From Chelativorans sp. ZYF759 (lineage in GTDB: Bacteria; Pseudomonadota; Alphaproteobacteria; Rhizobiales; Rhizobiaceae): 64,000 nt of DNA. Shown piece after piece: positions 33,373 through 42,338 of this stretch. Every line of letters begins with the position of its first letter. Position 1 is the first letter of the stretch. The notes under the pieces were generated by a model. That model was not told the origin of the DNA. It saw only the letters and a list, made by a program, of their open reading frames with translations, and did not search any database. The stretch covers positions 242,498 to 306,497 of the forward strand of contig NZ_WVVV01000003.1 of assembly GCF_012911015.1 (NCBI RefSeq), written 5' to 3'. A program made the translations under genes and the position numbers.

Positions 33373-34050
33373 ATGAAGATGAAAAGTACACCTCGAAGCT
33401 CCCCGTATATGATCGCAACCCTGGCCTTGGGCGCCGCCGGTTATCTGGCACTTGGGCCCGCACAGGCCAATCTCTGCGAGTTGCCGGCAAGATCCCTTAC
33501 GCCCGCGCAGCTTGAGGCGATTGCCGAGCAAGGCTGCCCAGAGGACGCTGTCGGCGCAACATCCGCATCGCCCGGTCCGGGAAGTCCTGGCGTCCCCGGC
33601 GACCCCGCGGATCCTGCTGATCCCGGCACGCCCGTCGCGAACGACCCCGGCGGCGTCAATGTCGGTGTCGGCGGTGGTGCCGCCGACAATACGGGTGGCA
33701 TCAACGTCGGGGCCGGCCCCGGCGCGGCCTCTGGAAACGAGTCCGGCGTCAATGTGGGTATCGGAACCGGTGCGGCGGCAGACACCACCGGCGGTGTGAA
33801 TGTCGGCGCGGGCGAGGGCGCTGCTGCCGGCAACACGGGCGGTATCAGCGTTGGCGTGGGCGAGGATGCCGCGACCGGCAATACCGGCGGCATCAGTGCC
33901 GATGTGGGTGGCGGCGGCAGCGGCGCAGGAAGCAACAATGATGGCGGCATCGGCGTGGGTGTTGGCGGCGAGGACGGGATCGGCGTGAGTGTCGATTCCG
34001 ACGGCATCGGCGCCAGCATCGGCGGCGGCGGCATTTCCATCGGGCAATAG
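33373..34050 (+). CDS. Secreted Gly-rich repeat protein of unknown function
   Basis: 225 residues. A hydrophobic N-terminal signal (MIATLALGAAGYLALGPAQA) is followed by a short region with Cys35 and Cys55, a collagen-like Pro/Gly/Asp linker (residues 66-92) and five tandem units of 15-16 residues with the pattern GGxNVGxGxGAAxxNT (residues 93-171). The last 50 residues are looser GIGVGVG and GIGASIGGGGISIGQ repeats. Such short Gly/Val/Asn repeats could form a beta-solenoid or a surface filament. It lies between rsh and the DUF2062-acpS genes. ATG 33373 is used; ATG 33379 is possible. No family recognised. Confidence 0.8.
   Translation: MKMKSTPRSSPYMIATLALGAAGYLALGPAQANLCELPARSLTPAQLEAIAEQGCPEDAVGATSASPGPGSPGVPGDPADPADPGTPVANDPGGVNVGVGGGAADNTGGINVGAGPGAASGNESGVNVGIGTGAAADTTGGVNVGAGEGAAAGNTGGISVGVGEDAATGNTGGISADVGGGGSGAGSNNDGGIGVGVGGEDGIGVSVDSDGIGASIGGGGISIGQ
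33649..33885 (+). repeat. Tandem repeats encoding 15-16-residue Gly-rich units
   Basis: Five in-frame units of 45-48 bases encode GGVNVGVGGGAADNT-like blocks. The units differ at many third positions, so they look like old, selected repeats and not a recent slippage product. Confidence 0.75.
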
Positions 34051-34060
34051 GGCGAATCTA

Positions 34061-34085
34061 ACCTGCCCGGCCCGGCCGGGCAGGT
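34061..34085 (+). terminator. GC-rich hairpin after the Gly-rich repeat gene
   Basis: ACCTGCCCGG with CCGGGCAGGT, a perfect 10-base stem around a 5-base loop, 11 bases after the stop. No T-tract follows. A second inverted repeat, AACGGTT (34174-34180) with AACCGTT (34196-34202), lies further on in the 231-base gap before the DUF2062 gene. Confidence 0.5.
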
Positions 34086-34281
34086 ATGGCCTGCGGTCCT
34101 GCTTCCCCTAAAGTTGTGTCGCAGCTCGGCTTGTTGCGCGGCCCGTTTTGATATCTATTTGAAGAAGGGGACGAACGGTTCGATTTTTCGACACAAACCG
34201 TTGTTTAGGGAATCGGCTTCAGGATTGTCGGGACCGCTGAGTCGACTGGCAACCTCGTGGGCGGGAGCGCGTTGGGAGCAC

Positions 34282-34872
34282 ATGCTCTTCAAGAGAAGAA
34301 AGACATTGGGATTCTGGGACCGGGTCAAAGGGTTCTTCTGGCCGCGCAAGGCCTTCTGGCGCTCGGTTCCCTACTACACGAAACGTATCCTCCGCCTGTC
34401 GGCAACGCCTCACGCGATTGCGGCCGGCGTCGCGGCCGGCGTCTTCGCGTCGTTCTTGCCCTATCTGGGCTTCCACTTCATCGTGGCGGGCGTCCTTGCC
34501 TGGCTGTTGCGCGGAAACCTGGTCGCATCGGCCCTGGGCACCGCTGTAGGCAACCCCTTCACCTTCCCCTTCATCTGGGCGAGCACGTTGGCAGCCGGCC
34601 GCTTCATCCTCTACGGCAGCCAGCCTGAGGAGATCGTACCGCTACAGCTGGGACGCGCGCTGACCCATCTCGATTTCGTGCATGTGTGGGAGCCGCTGCT
34701 GAAACCGATGACGATCGGCGCCCTGCCGGTGGGCGGCGCGGTCGCGCTGGTCTTCTATTTCCTGACGCGCTGGGCGACGGCCGCCTTCCGCGAGGCGCGC
34801 CGCAAACGGCTCGCCGAGCGCGCGCGCAACCGCGCGATGCAGCTCGAGACCCAGGCGGCTGCCAACCGATGA
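34282..34872 (+). CDS. DUF2062 domain membrane protein
   Basis: 196 residues. The basic N-terminus ([31 protein letters not shown]) is followed by the DUF2062 core with three hydrophobic segments ([58 protein letters not shown]) and the [10 protein letters not shown] motif. Inner-membrane protein of unknown function. ATG 34282 has a GGGAG ribosome site. Its stop overlaps the acpS start as ATGA, the normal arrangement in this order. Confidence 0.9.
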   Translation: MLFKRRKTLGFWDRVKGFFWPRKAFWRSVPYYTKRILRLSATPHAIAAGVAAGVFASFLPYLGFHFIVAGVLAWLLRGNLVASALGTAVGNPFTFPFIWASTLAAGRFILYGSQPEEIVPLQLGRALTHLDFVHVWEPLLKPMTIGALPVGGAVALVFYFLTRWATAAFREARRKRLAERARNRAMQLETQAAANR

Positions 34873-35270
34873 TCGTTGGCCTTGGCAGCGACCTGATCGA
34901 CATCAGGCGCATCGAAAAGACGTTGGAGCGCTATGGCGAGCGGTTCGTCCAGCGTATCTTCACCGATATCGAGCAGCAGAAATCCGACCGCCGTCGCGAG
35001 CGGGCGGCCTCCTACGCCAAGCGCTTTGCCGCCAAGGAAGCCTGTTCGAAGGCCTTGGGTACCGGCCTGTCGCGCGGTGTGTTCTGGCGTGACATGGGAG
35101 TCGTCAACCTGCCGGGCGGCAAGCCCACCATGGCGTTGAGCGGCGGCGCCGCCCTGCGCCTGTCCGCCATGATGCCGGCGGGACACGAAGCCGTCATCCA
35201 CCTCACCATCACGGATGATTATCCGCTGGCTCAGGCCTTCGTGATCATCGAGGCCGTAGCTTCGCCCTAG
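34869..35270 (+). CDS. acpS: Holo-[acyl-carrier-protein] synthase
   Basis: 133 residues. The magnesium-site motif [21 protein letters not shown] and the [14 protein letters not shown] helix are the two AcpS signatures. It moves phosphopantetheine from CoA to ACP. It is coupled to DUF2062 by a four-base overlap. An inverted repeat follows before lepB. Confidence 0.96.
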   Translation: MIVGLGSDLIDIRRIEKTLERYGERFVQRIFTDIEQQKSDRRRERAASYAKRFAAKEACSKALGTGLSRGVFWRDMGVVNLPGGKPTMALSGGAALRLSAMMPAGHEAVIHLTITDDYPLAQAFVIIEAVASP

Positions 35271-35272
35271 CC

Positions 35273-35313
35273 TGGCCATAAGGGTAGCAGCGGGCGTTGC
35301 CCCCTTCTGGCCA
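35273..35313 (+). other. Inverted repeat between acpS and lepB
   Basis: TGGCCATAAGGG (35273-35284) pairs with CCCTTCTGGCCA (35302-35313) at 11 of 12 positions around a 17-base loop. No T-tract follows. It is probably an attenuating or processing stem between the two genes. Confidence 0.45.
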
Positions 35314-35361
35314 AGTCGCTATGAGGAACGCGTTTCCCGCAGAAATCAGGACGGTGCGAGC

Positions 35362-36102
35362 GTGGCGGACAATTCGAAGAAATCCGGCGGTGTGGGCGAG
35401 ACGGTCAGCGTCATCATCCAGGCGCTGCTCCTGGCGATGGTGATTCGCACCGTGCTGATCCAGCCATTCTCGATCCCCTCGGGGTCGATGCGGCCGACCC
35501 TGCTTGAGGGCGACTACCTATTCGTCACCAAGTGGGCCTATGGCTATTCGCGCCACTCGCTGCCCTTCTCGCCCAATCTGTTCTCCGGCCGGATATGGGG
35601 CGCCGAACCCCAGCGCGGCGATGTGGCGGTCTTCAAATATCCGCCCAACCCCTCGCTCGACTATATCAAGCGCGTGATCGGCCTGCCCGGTGATGTCGTG
35701 CAGATGCGCGAGGGCGTGCTTCATATCAATGGCGAGCCGATCCCTCGCGAGATGATCGGCGTGGTGGAAGATGTCGATATCACCGAGCTTGCCCGCCCGG
35801 TGGAGGTCTGGCGCGAGACGATGCCCAACGGGGTCACCTACGACACGCTCGACCTCACGCCCAATTCGATCGGCGACAACACCCGCGCGTTCGAGGTGCC
35901 GCAAGGCCACTTCTTCATGATGGGCGACAACCGCGACAACTCCACCGATAGCCGCTTCTCGGTGGGCTATGTGCCGTATGACCATCTGGTGGGTCGCGCC
36001 AATATCATCTTCTTCTCGATGTCGGGCGGTGCAAGCCCGCTCGAGATCTGGCGCTGGCCGTCGGAGGTCCGCTTCGGGCGCATCTTCAACATGGTGCGCT
36101 GA
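35362..36102 (+). CDS. lepB: Signal peptidase I
   Basis: 246 residues. One N-terminal membrane helix (about 16-34) is followed by the catalytic Ser42 in SIPSGSMRPTL and the general-base Lys in DYIKRVIGLPGD. The boxes GDVAVFKYPP and MGDNRDNSTDSRF are also present. It removes signal peptides on the outer face of the inner membrane. The start is GTG 35362. The order lepB-rnc-era-recO is the conserved alphaproteobacterial block. Confidence 0.96.
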   Translation: MADNSKKSGGVGETVSVIIQALLLAMVIRTVLIQPFSIPSGSMRPTLLEGDYLFVTKWAYGYSRHSLPFSPNLFSGRIWGAEPQRGDVAVFKYPPNPSLDYIKRVIGLPGDVVQMREGVLHINGEPIPREMIGVVEDVDITELARPVEVWRETMPNGVTYDTLDLTPNSIGDNTRAFEVPQGHFFMMGDNRDNSTDSRFSVGYVPYDHLVGRANIIFFSMSGGASPLEIWRWPSEVRFGRIFNMVR

Positions 36103-36107
36103 TCGCG

Positions 36108-36809
36108 ATGTCGACCTCACCCAGCGATGACCAGCTCGTCGCCGCCATTGCCGAAATCACCGGGACGCGGGTGACGGACCGTCTGCGACTGCGCGCCGCA
36201 CTGACCCATGCCAGCGCCCGAAAGGGTGATGCGGCCGATTACCAGCGACTTGAATTTCTCGGCGACCGGGTGCTGGGCCTGGCCGTGGCCGAAATGATCT
36301 TCGCCGATTACCCGCAGGCTCCGGAAGGTGAACTGTCGCTGCGCCTCAACGCGCTCGTCAATGCCGAGACGCTGGCCGAGATCGCCGACGAGGCGGGCAT
36401 GCCCGACCTCATCCGCACCAGCGGCGAGGTGCGCGCGCGGTCGAGCCGCAACCAGGTCAATTTGCGCTCCGACGTCATGGAGGCGGTGATCGCCGTTCTC
36501 TATCTGGAAGGCGGCATGGCTGCCGCCCGTGCCTTCATCCAGCGTTATTGGGGTCCGCGCTCGAAGCTCGCCACCGCCGCCAGGCGCGACGCCAAGACCG
36601 CGCTGCAGGAATGGGCCCATCAGGCCCATGGCGCCACTCCCACATATGCGGTGGACAATCGCAGCGGACCCGATCACGATCCCGTCTTCACCGTCAGCGT
36701 TGCGGTGGGCCGCCTTGCGCCGGCGGTTGCCGAGGGCCGGTCGAAGCGGGAGGCCGAGCAGGCCGCCGCCGCCGCGCTGCTCAAGCGCGAAAAGGCCTGG
36801 AAAGGATGA
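36108..36809 (+). CDS. rnc: Ribonuclease III
   Basis: 233 residues. The nuclease signature RLEFLGDRVLGLAVAEMIF carries the catalytic Glu and Asp, and the second acidic cluster is DVMEAVIAVLYLEGG. A C-terminal double-strand RNA binding domain (KTALQEWAHQAHG ... SKREAEQAAAAALL) follows. It processes rRNA and other structured RNA. It starts five bases after lepB and ends inside or just before the era start. Confidence 0.96.
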   Translation: MSTSPSDDQLVAAIAEITGTRVTDRLRLRAALTHASARKGDAADYQRLEFLGDRVLGLAVAEMIFADYPQAPEGELSLRLNALVNAETLAEIADEAGMPDLIRTSGEVRARSSRNQVNLRSDVMEAVIAVLYLEGGMAAARAFIQRYWGPRSKLATAARRDAKTALQEWAHQAHGATPTYAVDNRSGPDHDPVFTVSVAVGRLAPAVAEGRSKREAEQAAAAALLKREKAWKG

Positions 36810-36814
36810 CGGCA

Positions 36815-37729
36815 ATGAATGACGAACCGGCTGCTGTTTCAACGCGCTCGGGCTTCGTGGCGCTGATCGGTGCCCCCAATGCGGGCAAGTCGACCCTTCT
36901 CAACCAGCTGGTTGGCGCGAAGGTGTCGATCGTTACCCACAAGGTGCAGACGACGCGTGCCATCGTGCGCGGCATTGCCACGCATGACCAGACGCAGATC
37001 GTCTTCATCGACACGCCGGGCATCTTCCGGCCCAAGCGCCGGCTTGACCGCGCCATGGTGACGACCGCATGGGGCGGCGCCCGCGATGCCGATATCGTGC
37101 TGGTGCTGATCGACGCCGAGCGTGGGCTGAAGGGCGACGCGGGAGAGATCCTGGCGAGCTTGAAGGACGTTCGCCAGCCCAAGATCCTCGTCCTCAACAA
37201 GGTGGATCGGGTGAAACGCGAGATGCTTCTCGAACTCACCGCCAAGGCCAACGAGCAGGCCGAGTTCGCGCGAACCTTCATGGTCTCGGCGCTGACCGGT
37301 TCGGGCTGCGCGGACCTCCTGTCCTATCTGGCCGAGGCACTGCCGCACGGGCCCTGGTACTATCCCGAGGATCAGCTCTCCGATCTGCCCATGCGGCAAC
37401 TGGCAGCCGAGATCACCCGCGAGAAGCTGTTTCTGCGGCTGCACCAGGAACTGCCCTATTCCTCCCATGTCGAGACGGAGAAGTGGGAGGAAAAGAAGGA
37501 CGGCTCGGTGCGCATCGAGCAGGTCATCTATGTCGAGCGCGACAGCCAGAAGAAGATCGTGCTCGGCCACAAGGGCGAGACCATCCGCGCCATCGGCCAG
37601 GCGTCACGCGAGGAAATGGCCGGCATTCTCGAACAGAAGGTCCATCTCTTCCTGTTCGTGAAAGTGCGCGAGAACTGGGGCGACGACCCCGAGCGCTACC
37701 GCGAGATGGGGCTGGAATATCCGCGGTAA
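36815..37729 (+). CDS. era: GTPase Era
   Basis: 304 residues. G1 is GAPNAGKST, G2 is around TTRAIVRG, G3 is DTPGIF and G4 is NKVD. The KH domain at the C-terminus has GHKGETIRAIGQASREEM. It binds 16S rRNA and helps mature the 30S subunit. ATG 36815 is chosen because AAAGGA ends eight bases before it. ATG 36806, overlapping the rnc stop as ATGA, is an equally in-frame alternative. Confidence 0.96.
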   Translation: MNDEPAAVSTRSGFVALIGAPNAGKSTLLNQLVGAKVSIVTHKVQTTRAIVRGIATHDQTQIVFIDTPGIFRPKRRLDRAMVTTAWGGARDADIVLVLIDAERGLKGDAGEILASLKDVRQPKILVLNKVDRVKREMLLELTAKANEQAEFARTFMVSALTGSGCADLLSYLAEALPHGPWYYPEDQLSDLPMRQLAAEITREKLFLRLHQELPYSSHVETEKWEEKKDGSVRIEQVIYVERDSQKKIVLGHKGETIRAIGQASREEMAGILEQKVHLFLFVKVRENWGDDPERYREMGLEYPR

Positions 37730-37751
37730 CGACCTCGCCGCTGAATTTCGC

Positions 37752-38630
37752 CTAGCCCAGCATCTTCTCGTACCAAAAATCCGCATAGGGATTGTCATTG
37801 TAGCGGGCGATCCGGCGGTAGCCGGACTTCTCGTAGAGCGTCATGGCTTCGGTAAGCGAGCGGTTGGTGTCGAGCAGCAGCCGCTTCATGCCCGCGCCGC
37901 GCGCCTCGCTCTCCAGTGCGTCGAGAAGCCGCCGCGCAATGCCCAGCCCGCGCGTATGAGGCGCCACCCACATCCGCTTGATCTCGCCAGCGCTGGCATC
38001 GAAGTCGTAGAGCGCGCCACAGCCCACCGCACGTCCTTCGAGCCGGGCGATCAGGAAGAGGCGCGGGGGTTGCGAGGCGGGCCCTCGCGGCCGGCTTTTC
38101 GCTGCGTCGAAGCCGTTTTCGAAACGGCCTTCCAGTTCCCCCACGTAGCTGGCGAGGCAGGCTTTCGCTTCCGTGCTCTCCGGCGAGACCGGGTCAAGTT
38201 CGATGGAGGCGGCCGCGACGAGGCGTTCCACCTCGCGCATCGCGCCCACGAGCCGCTGGCGCCGGGCCGGATCGAGCGGGGCGAGGAGCGAGCGGGCAAA
38301 GCCGTCCGACAGCTCATCATAGGCGCGCCATTCGTCCAGCCCCGCCGCCGTCAACGTGGCCCGGCGCCGCCGCCCGTCCTCGGGATCGCTGTCGAGGTCG
38401 ACCAGGCCGTGCTCCACCAGGAGCCCGACGAGCCGGCTCAGATAGCCTGAATCGAGGCCGATCCGATCGCGCAGGCTCTTGAGGTCGCAGCCATCCGGTC
38501 CGATCTCGAACAGCAGCCGCGCCTGCCCGAGCGGCCGGCCACGGCCGAGATAGCTCTCGTCCAGCGCCCCGATCCGCCGCGTGAGCGACCGGTTGAAGCG
38601 GCGTACATGAGCGATGTCTTCCTGATCCAT
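37752..38630 (-). CDS. MarR-type regulator fused to GNAT acetyltransferase
   Basis: 292 residues. Residues 1-145 are a MarR winged helix ([28 protein letters not shown], then [13 protein letters not shown] as the wing). Residues about 150-292 are a GNAT fold with the acetyl-CoA loop [16 protein letters not shown] and [24 protein letters not shown]. Such fusions are a known two-domain architecture. A perfect 20-base palindrome touches its start codon, so it very likely represses itself. The acetyl acceptor is unknown, possibly the small molecule it senses. It is divergent from recO. Confidence 0.9.
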   Translation of the reverse strand: MDQEDIAHVRRFNRSLTRRIGALDESYLGRGRPLGQARLLFEIGPDGCDLKSLRDRIGLDSGYLSRLVGLLVEHGLVDLDSDPEDGRRRRATLTAAGLDEWRAYDELSDGFARSLLAPLDPARRQRLVGAMREVERLVAAASIELDPVSPESTEAKACLASYVGELEGRFENGFDAAKSRPRGPASQPPRLFLIARLEGRAVGCGALYDFDASAGEIKRMWVAPHTRGLGIARRLLDALESEARGAGMKRLLLDTNRSLTEAMTLYEKSGYRRIARYNDNPYADFWYEKMLG

Positions 38631-38631
38631 A

Positions 38632-38651
38632 TATCTGACTTAAGTCAGATA
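38632..38651. promoter_or_regulatory. Perfect 20-base palindrome, likely MarR operator
   Basis: TATCTGACTTAAGTCAGATA is fully symmetrical and begins one base upstream of the start codon of the MarR-GNAT gene, where a ribosome site would normally be. It is 66 bases before the recO ATG on the other strand. Confidence 0.7.
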
Positions 38652-38717
38652 AATAGAGATGGCAACAACCTTCCCCCTTGCTCTTGCGAAGGTGGCGGCA
38701 TCGGCTACAGATGGGCC

Positions 38718-39470
38718 ATGGAATGGGCTGACGAGGCGATCATCCTGGGCACGCGCCGTCACGGCGAGACGAGTGCCATTGTCGAGACGATGACGCGCCG
38801 TCACGGCCGGCATATGGGCCTGGTGCGCGGCGGTCGATCGCGCCGCATGCAGCCGCTCCTGCAGCCGGGCAACAGGGTGCAGGTCACCTGGTGGGCGCGC
38901 CTGGACGAGCATCTGGGCACCTTCCAGATCGAGCCCCTCGAGCTCAATGCGGCGCGCCTGATGGGCAGCGCCTGCGCCGTCTATGGCTTGCAGGCGATCG
39001 CTGCTCATCTGCGGCTCCTGCCCGAACGTGACCCGCATGAAAGCCTCTACGAGACGCTTGGTCTCCTGATCGCTCATCTCGACGATCCGCAATCGACCGC
39101 CGAACTGCTCGTCCGTTTCGAACTGCTGGTTCTGGAGGAGCTGGGTTTCGGGCTCGACCTTGAACGCTGCGCAGCGACCGGCACTACCGAGGATCTCGCC
39201 TATGTCTCGCCCAAGAGCGGGCGTGCGGTGAGCCGCGCGGCGGGCCAGCCATGGCATGACCGCATGCTCGCGTTACCGGCCTTCCTGCGACCGGGCGCGG
39301 GCGTGCGCGGCAGCCCGGAAGCCATCGACGCCGCCTTCCGGCTCACCGGCTTCTTCATGCATCGTAATCTCTATGAGCCGCGCGGCATCGACGAACCAGC
39401 CGCACGGGCCAGCTTCATGGCCGCGCTCGCCCGGACGCGCACCCCATCCAACGGAGAAGACGCAGCATGA
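38718..39470 (+). CDS. recO: DNA repair protein RecO
   Basis: 250 residues. The N-terminal OB fold ([30 protein letters not shown] region) and the zinc-like helical C-terminal part fit RecO of this order. It loads RecA in the RecFOR gap-repair pathway. ATG 38718 is used, giving the usual N-terminus. The stop overlaps the thioesterase start as ATGA. Confidence 0.94.
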   Translation: MEWADEAIILGTRRHGETSAIVETMTRRHGRHMGLVRGGRSRRMQPLLQPGNRVQVTWWARLDEHLGTFQIEPLELNAARLMGSACAVYGLQAIAAHLRLLPERDPHESLYETLGLLIAHLDDPQSTAELLVRFELLVLEELGFGLDLERCAATGTTEDLAYVSPKSGRAVSRAAGQPWHDRMLALPAFLRPGAGVRGSPEAIDAAFRLTGFFMHRNLYEPRGIDEPAARASFMAALARTRTPSNGEDAA

Positions 39471-39985
39471 GCGAAGTGGAGCTCTATCCCGGCCAGGTCT
39501 CGCGGCTTGGGCTTGGAACAATTCCGGCCGCCGACCTCGCCCAGTATTCCGGCCTGGAGTTGCTGCATCGCATGATCGAAGGCCATTATCCGGCCCCGCC
39601 CATGGCAGGGCTGATGAATTTCGGCCTGGTGGAGGCGGAAGAGGGCAGGGCCGTCTTCAGGGGCGTGCCCGGCGCACAACACCTCAATCCTCTCGGCTCG
39701 GTGCATGGCGGCTGGGCGGCGACCATCATGGATTCGGCGCTGGGCTGCTGCGTGCAGACCGTGCTCGCCAAGGGCGAGGCCTACACGACCGCCGAGTTCA
39801 AGGTGAACCTGACCCGGCCGATCTCGCCGCAGACCGGCGAAGTGGTGTGCGAGGCCCGCCTCGTGCACAGGGGCCGCACGCTGGCGGTCTCCGAAGCCTC
39901 GCTCAAGGACGCCAGCGGCAAGCTCCTCGCCTTCGGCACGGAAACCTGCTCGATCTTTCCGATGGAGCGGATGGCACGGGGCTGA
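39467..39985 (+). CDS. PaaI-family thioesterase (hotdog fold)
   Basis: 172 residues. The hotdog helix [16 protein letters not shown] carries the HGG and Asp residues used for CoA thioester hydrolysis, and strands [12 protein letters not shown] and [23 protein letters not shown] complete the fold. It is coupled to recO by a four-base overlap, which probably reflects shared expression and not shared function. The acyl-CoA substrate is unknown. Confidence 0.9.
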   Translation: MSEVELYPGQVSRLGLGTIPAADLAQYSGLELLHRMIEGHYPAPPMAGLMNFGLVEAEEGRAVFRGVPGAQHLNPLGSVHGGWAATIMDSALGCCVQTVLAKGEAYTTAEFKVNLTRPISPQTGEVVCEARLVHRGRTLAVSEASLKDASGKLLAFGTETCSIFPMERMARG

Positions 39986-40051
39986 CGGCCGCACGAGGCT
40001 GCGATGTCGAATGGTACGCGCCTGCCGTGTCGCTGCGGGACCCCGCCCGAG

Positions 40052-40076
40052 GGAACAACGCGCCCGCAGATGCGTT
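40052..40076 (+). promoter_or_regulatory. EcfG-type general-stress promoter (exact match)
   Basis: GGAAC, 16 bases, CGTT, all consensus bases present. It is the main feature of the 185-base gap between the thioesterase and the PRC-barrel gene and would give a leader of about 85 bases. Confidence 0.7.
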
Positions 40077-40170
40077 TCTCAACGCTGGTTCGAACGCAGC
40101 GGTGCGTTCACACCCGATGCGGCACGCCAATGCCGGATCCAGGCGCCGCCGCCGCTGATCGGAGCATCCC

Positions 40171-40923
40171 ATGTCATTTTCGAAATTCGCCCTGCCGCTC
40201 GTGTTGCTGGGTGCGATAGGCGCCGGCCCTGCCATGGCCGATTGCAACATTTCCGATGCGCAGCTGGAGGAAGCGATCCTCAAGAAGCCGGAGTTCCAGG
40301 ATCCGGCCAACCGCATGCTGGTGCGCGACCTGCGCACGCTCAGGGATGCGGCCTATCTGTTGTGGGCCTATGGGATGGAAGAAGACTGCGAGCGGGTGGT
40401 CGGCAATGTCCGGCAGCTCATTGCCGCGCCGGAAATGGGTCAGCTCGGGACGAACGACGAGGACGAGGCCGATCAGCAGCTGTCGGCCGCCGAGCCCCTG
40501 ACGCACCGTCTTGGCCAGGTACAGGGGACCCGCGGCGCGCCGAACGAACGCCCGCTGATCAACATCAACGAGCTTGGTCCCGGGCTTCGGGTCGACGAGA
40601 TACTGGGTGCCGAGGTGCGCAGTTCCGACGACCAGATCGTCGGTGAGGTGAGAAACGTCGTCATCGGGACGCAAGACAGGTGGGATTACGCCATCGTCGC
40701 AGCCAGCGGCTTCTTCATCGCGGGAACCGACAGCATAGTCGTTCCTCTTCGCTATCTGCAGATCAACCAGGAGCGCAGCAGCTTCTTCCTGCGCATTTCA
40801 AGCGCGGAGGTCAAAGCCGTGCCGCTCATGCCCGATCAGGAATATCTCTGGCTCGAGGACGACGACTGGCGTGCATCGAACGATGCCGTCTTCCGGAACC
40901 TGATTCCGGATGGCGTGCGCTGA
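40171..40923 (+). CDS. Secreted PRC-barrel domain protein
   Basis: 250 residues. A signal peptide (cleavage after GPAMA, residue 23) is followed by a helical part with Cys25 and Cys72 (ADCNISDAQ, EEDCERVV). A PRC-barrel-like domain lies at about 137-215 (EILGAEVRSSDDQIVGEVRNVVIG, YAIVAASGFFIAGTDSIVVPLRYLQI). A tail ends in YLWLEDDDWRASNDAVF. PRC barrels are small beta modules often found on stress-induced envelope proteins of Rhizobiales. The EcfG promoter upstream agrees with that. Its molecular role is unknown. Confidence 0.85.
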   Translation: MSFSKFALPLVLLGAIGAGPAMADCNISDAQLEEAILKKPEFQDPANRMLVRDLRTLRDAAYLLWAYGMEEDCERVVGNVRQLIAAPEMGQLGTNDEDEADQQLSAAEPLTHRLGQVQGTRGAPNERPLININELGPGLRVDEILGAEVRSSDDQIVGEVRNVVIGTQDRWDYAIVAASGFFIAGTDSIVVPLRYLQINQERSSFFLRISSAEVKAVPLMPDQEYLWLEDDDWRASNDAVFRNLIPDGVR

Positions 40924-40999
40924 GGCCTGCCACGCGCGGGATGGATGGCGCCCGGGAACGGTGGCGCGATAGGCGCGCGAGGCATCGCATCTGGACCCG

Positions 41000-42241
41000 C
41001 TACTCCGCCGCCACGAGCGGCCCGCGTTCCACCGGCGCCTCGCGTATCGGCCAGTGGACCGCCGCGGCGAACAGGCCGAGCGCCACGCCCAGCCACCACA
41101 CCGGGTCGTAGGTCCCGAAGACATCGTAGAGATAGCCGCCCAGCCATACGCCCAGGAACGAGCCCATCTGGTGCGACAGGAAGACGATGCCGCCCAGCAT
41201 GCCGAGATATCTGGTGCCGAACATGATGGCGACGAGACCGTTGGTCGGCGCCACCGTCGAAAGCCATAGAAGCCCCATGACGATCGAGAACACGATCACC
41301 GAAGTGGGCGTCTGCGGCAGCAGCAGGAAGGCGGTCACGGCGACGGAGCGGGCGAGGTAGATCCACACCAGCAGCATCGGCTTGGAATAGCTCTGCCCGA
41401 TGAAGCCGGAGGCGAGCGACCCGATGATGTTGAAGAAGCCGATAAAGGCGATGGCCAGCACCGCATAGACGGGCGCGATGCCGAGATCGCCGATATAGGC
41501 CGGGAAGTGGGCGGTGATGAAGGCCACCTGGAAACCGCACACGAAGAAGCCGGAAATCAAGAGCACATAGCTCTTGTGGGCGAAGGCTTCGCGCAGTGCC
41601 GCGCCCATCGACTGGTCGAACTCGACCTGCGAGACGGTGCCCGATTTCGAGTTGCCGGCGAGCGGGATCGCCAGCACCGGAATGAGCAGCATCAGGATGC
41701 CGAGCCAGACCAGCGCATCCGACCAGCCGAGGGCGGAGATGAGCCCCTGGCTGATGGGCGCGAAGAAGAACATGCCGGCCGAGCCCGCCGCCGTGCCGAT
41801 GCCGAAGACGATCGAGCGCTTGTCGGGCGGGGTGTTGCGGGCAAAGGCGGCCAGCACGATCGAGAACGAGCTGCCGGCCACCGCAATGCCGACCAGAACG
41901 CCGCCGCCCAGATGCAGCATGGTCGGCGTCTGCGCCGTCGCCATCATGATCATGCCGATGGCATAGAGGACTGCCGAGAGGCTCAACACACGCCACGTTC
42001 CGTACCGGTCCGCCAGTGCGCCGAAGACCGGCTGGCCGAAACCCCACAGCAGGTTCTGGATCGCCATGGCAAGCGCGAAGGTCGTCCGGTCCCAGCCCCG
42101 CTCGGCCAGCATCGGAAGCTGAAAGAAGCCCATCGCCGAGCGCGGTCCGAAGTTGAGCGCCGCGATCAGGCAACCGCAGGTGATGATGATCCACAGCGCA
42201 TAGCGGCGCGCGGGCATGGTCTTGGCGGGGGCGTGCGACAT
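41000..42241 (-). CDS. MFS transporter
   Basis: 413 residues with twelve hydrophobic helices. The signature loop between helices 2 and 3 is FGALADRYGTWRVL, close to the GxxxDRxGRR motif, and the second-half equivalent is reduced (GFIGQSYSKP). MFS proteins with an N-terminal ALNFGPRSAMGFFQLPM-type helix resemble monocarboxylate or oxalate/formate antiporters. ATG 42241 has a GAGGA ribosome site. It is convergent with the PRC-barrel gene. The substrate is not predictable. Confidence 0.9.
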   Translation of the reverse strand: MSHAPAKTMPARRYALWIIITCGCLIAALNFGPRSAMGFFQLPMLAERGWDRTTFALAMAIQNLLWGFGQPVFGALADRYGTWRVLSLSAVLYAIGMIMMATAQTPTMLHLGGGVLVGIAVAGSSFSIVLAAFARNTPPDKRSIVFGIGTAAGSAGMFFFAPISQGLISALGWSDALVWLGILMLLIPVLAIPLAGNSKSGTVSQVEFDQSMGAALREAFAHKSYVLLISGFFVCGFQVAFITAHFPAYIGDLGIAPVYAVLAIAFIGFFNIIGSLASGFIGQSYSKPMLLVWIYLARSVAVTAFLLLPQTPTSVIVFSIVMGLLWLSTVAPTNGLVAIMFGTRYLGMLGGIVFLSHQMGSFLGVWLGGYLYDVFGTYDPVWWLGVALGLFAAAVHWPIREAPVERGPLVAAE

Positions 42242-42338
42242 CGGCTGTCCTCGGAGGCGGGCAGCCGGCACATTAGGCCCGTCAGCCGAGCGGAGGAAAT
42301 GATTTGCGTTGGGCCAAACCATCAAGCCTGTTGATGGA

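Noticed and set aside
33649-33885. Regular repeats considered as a CRISPR array
   Set aside because: The units are in frame, code for Gly-rich peptides and have no unique spacers. No cas gene is present.
34171-34202. GGTTCGA sequence resembling a tRNA T-arm
   Set aside because: No acceptor, anticodon or D-arm can be folded around it. It belongs to an AACGGTT/AACCGTT inverted repeat in the DUF2062 leader.
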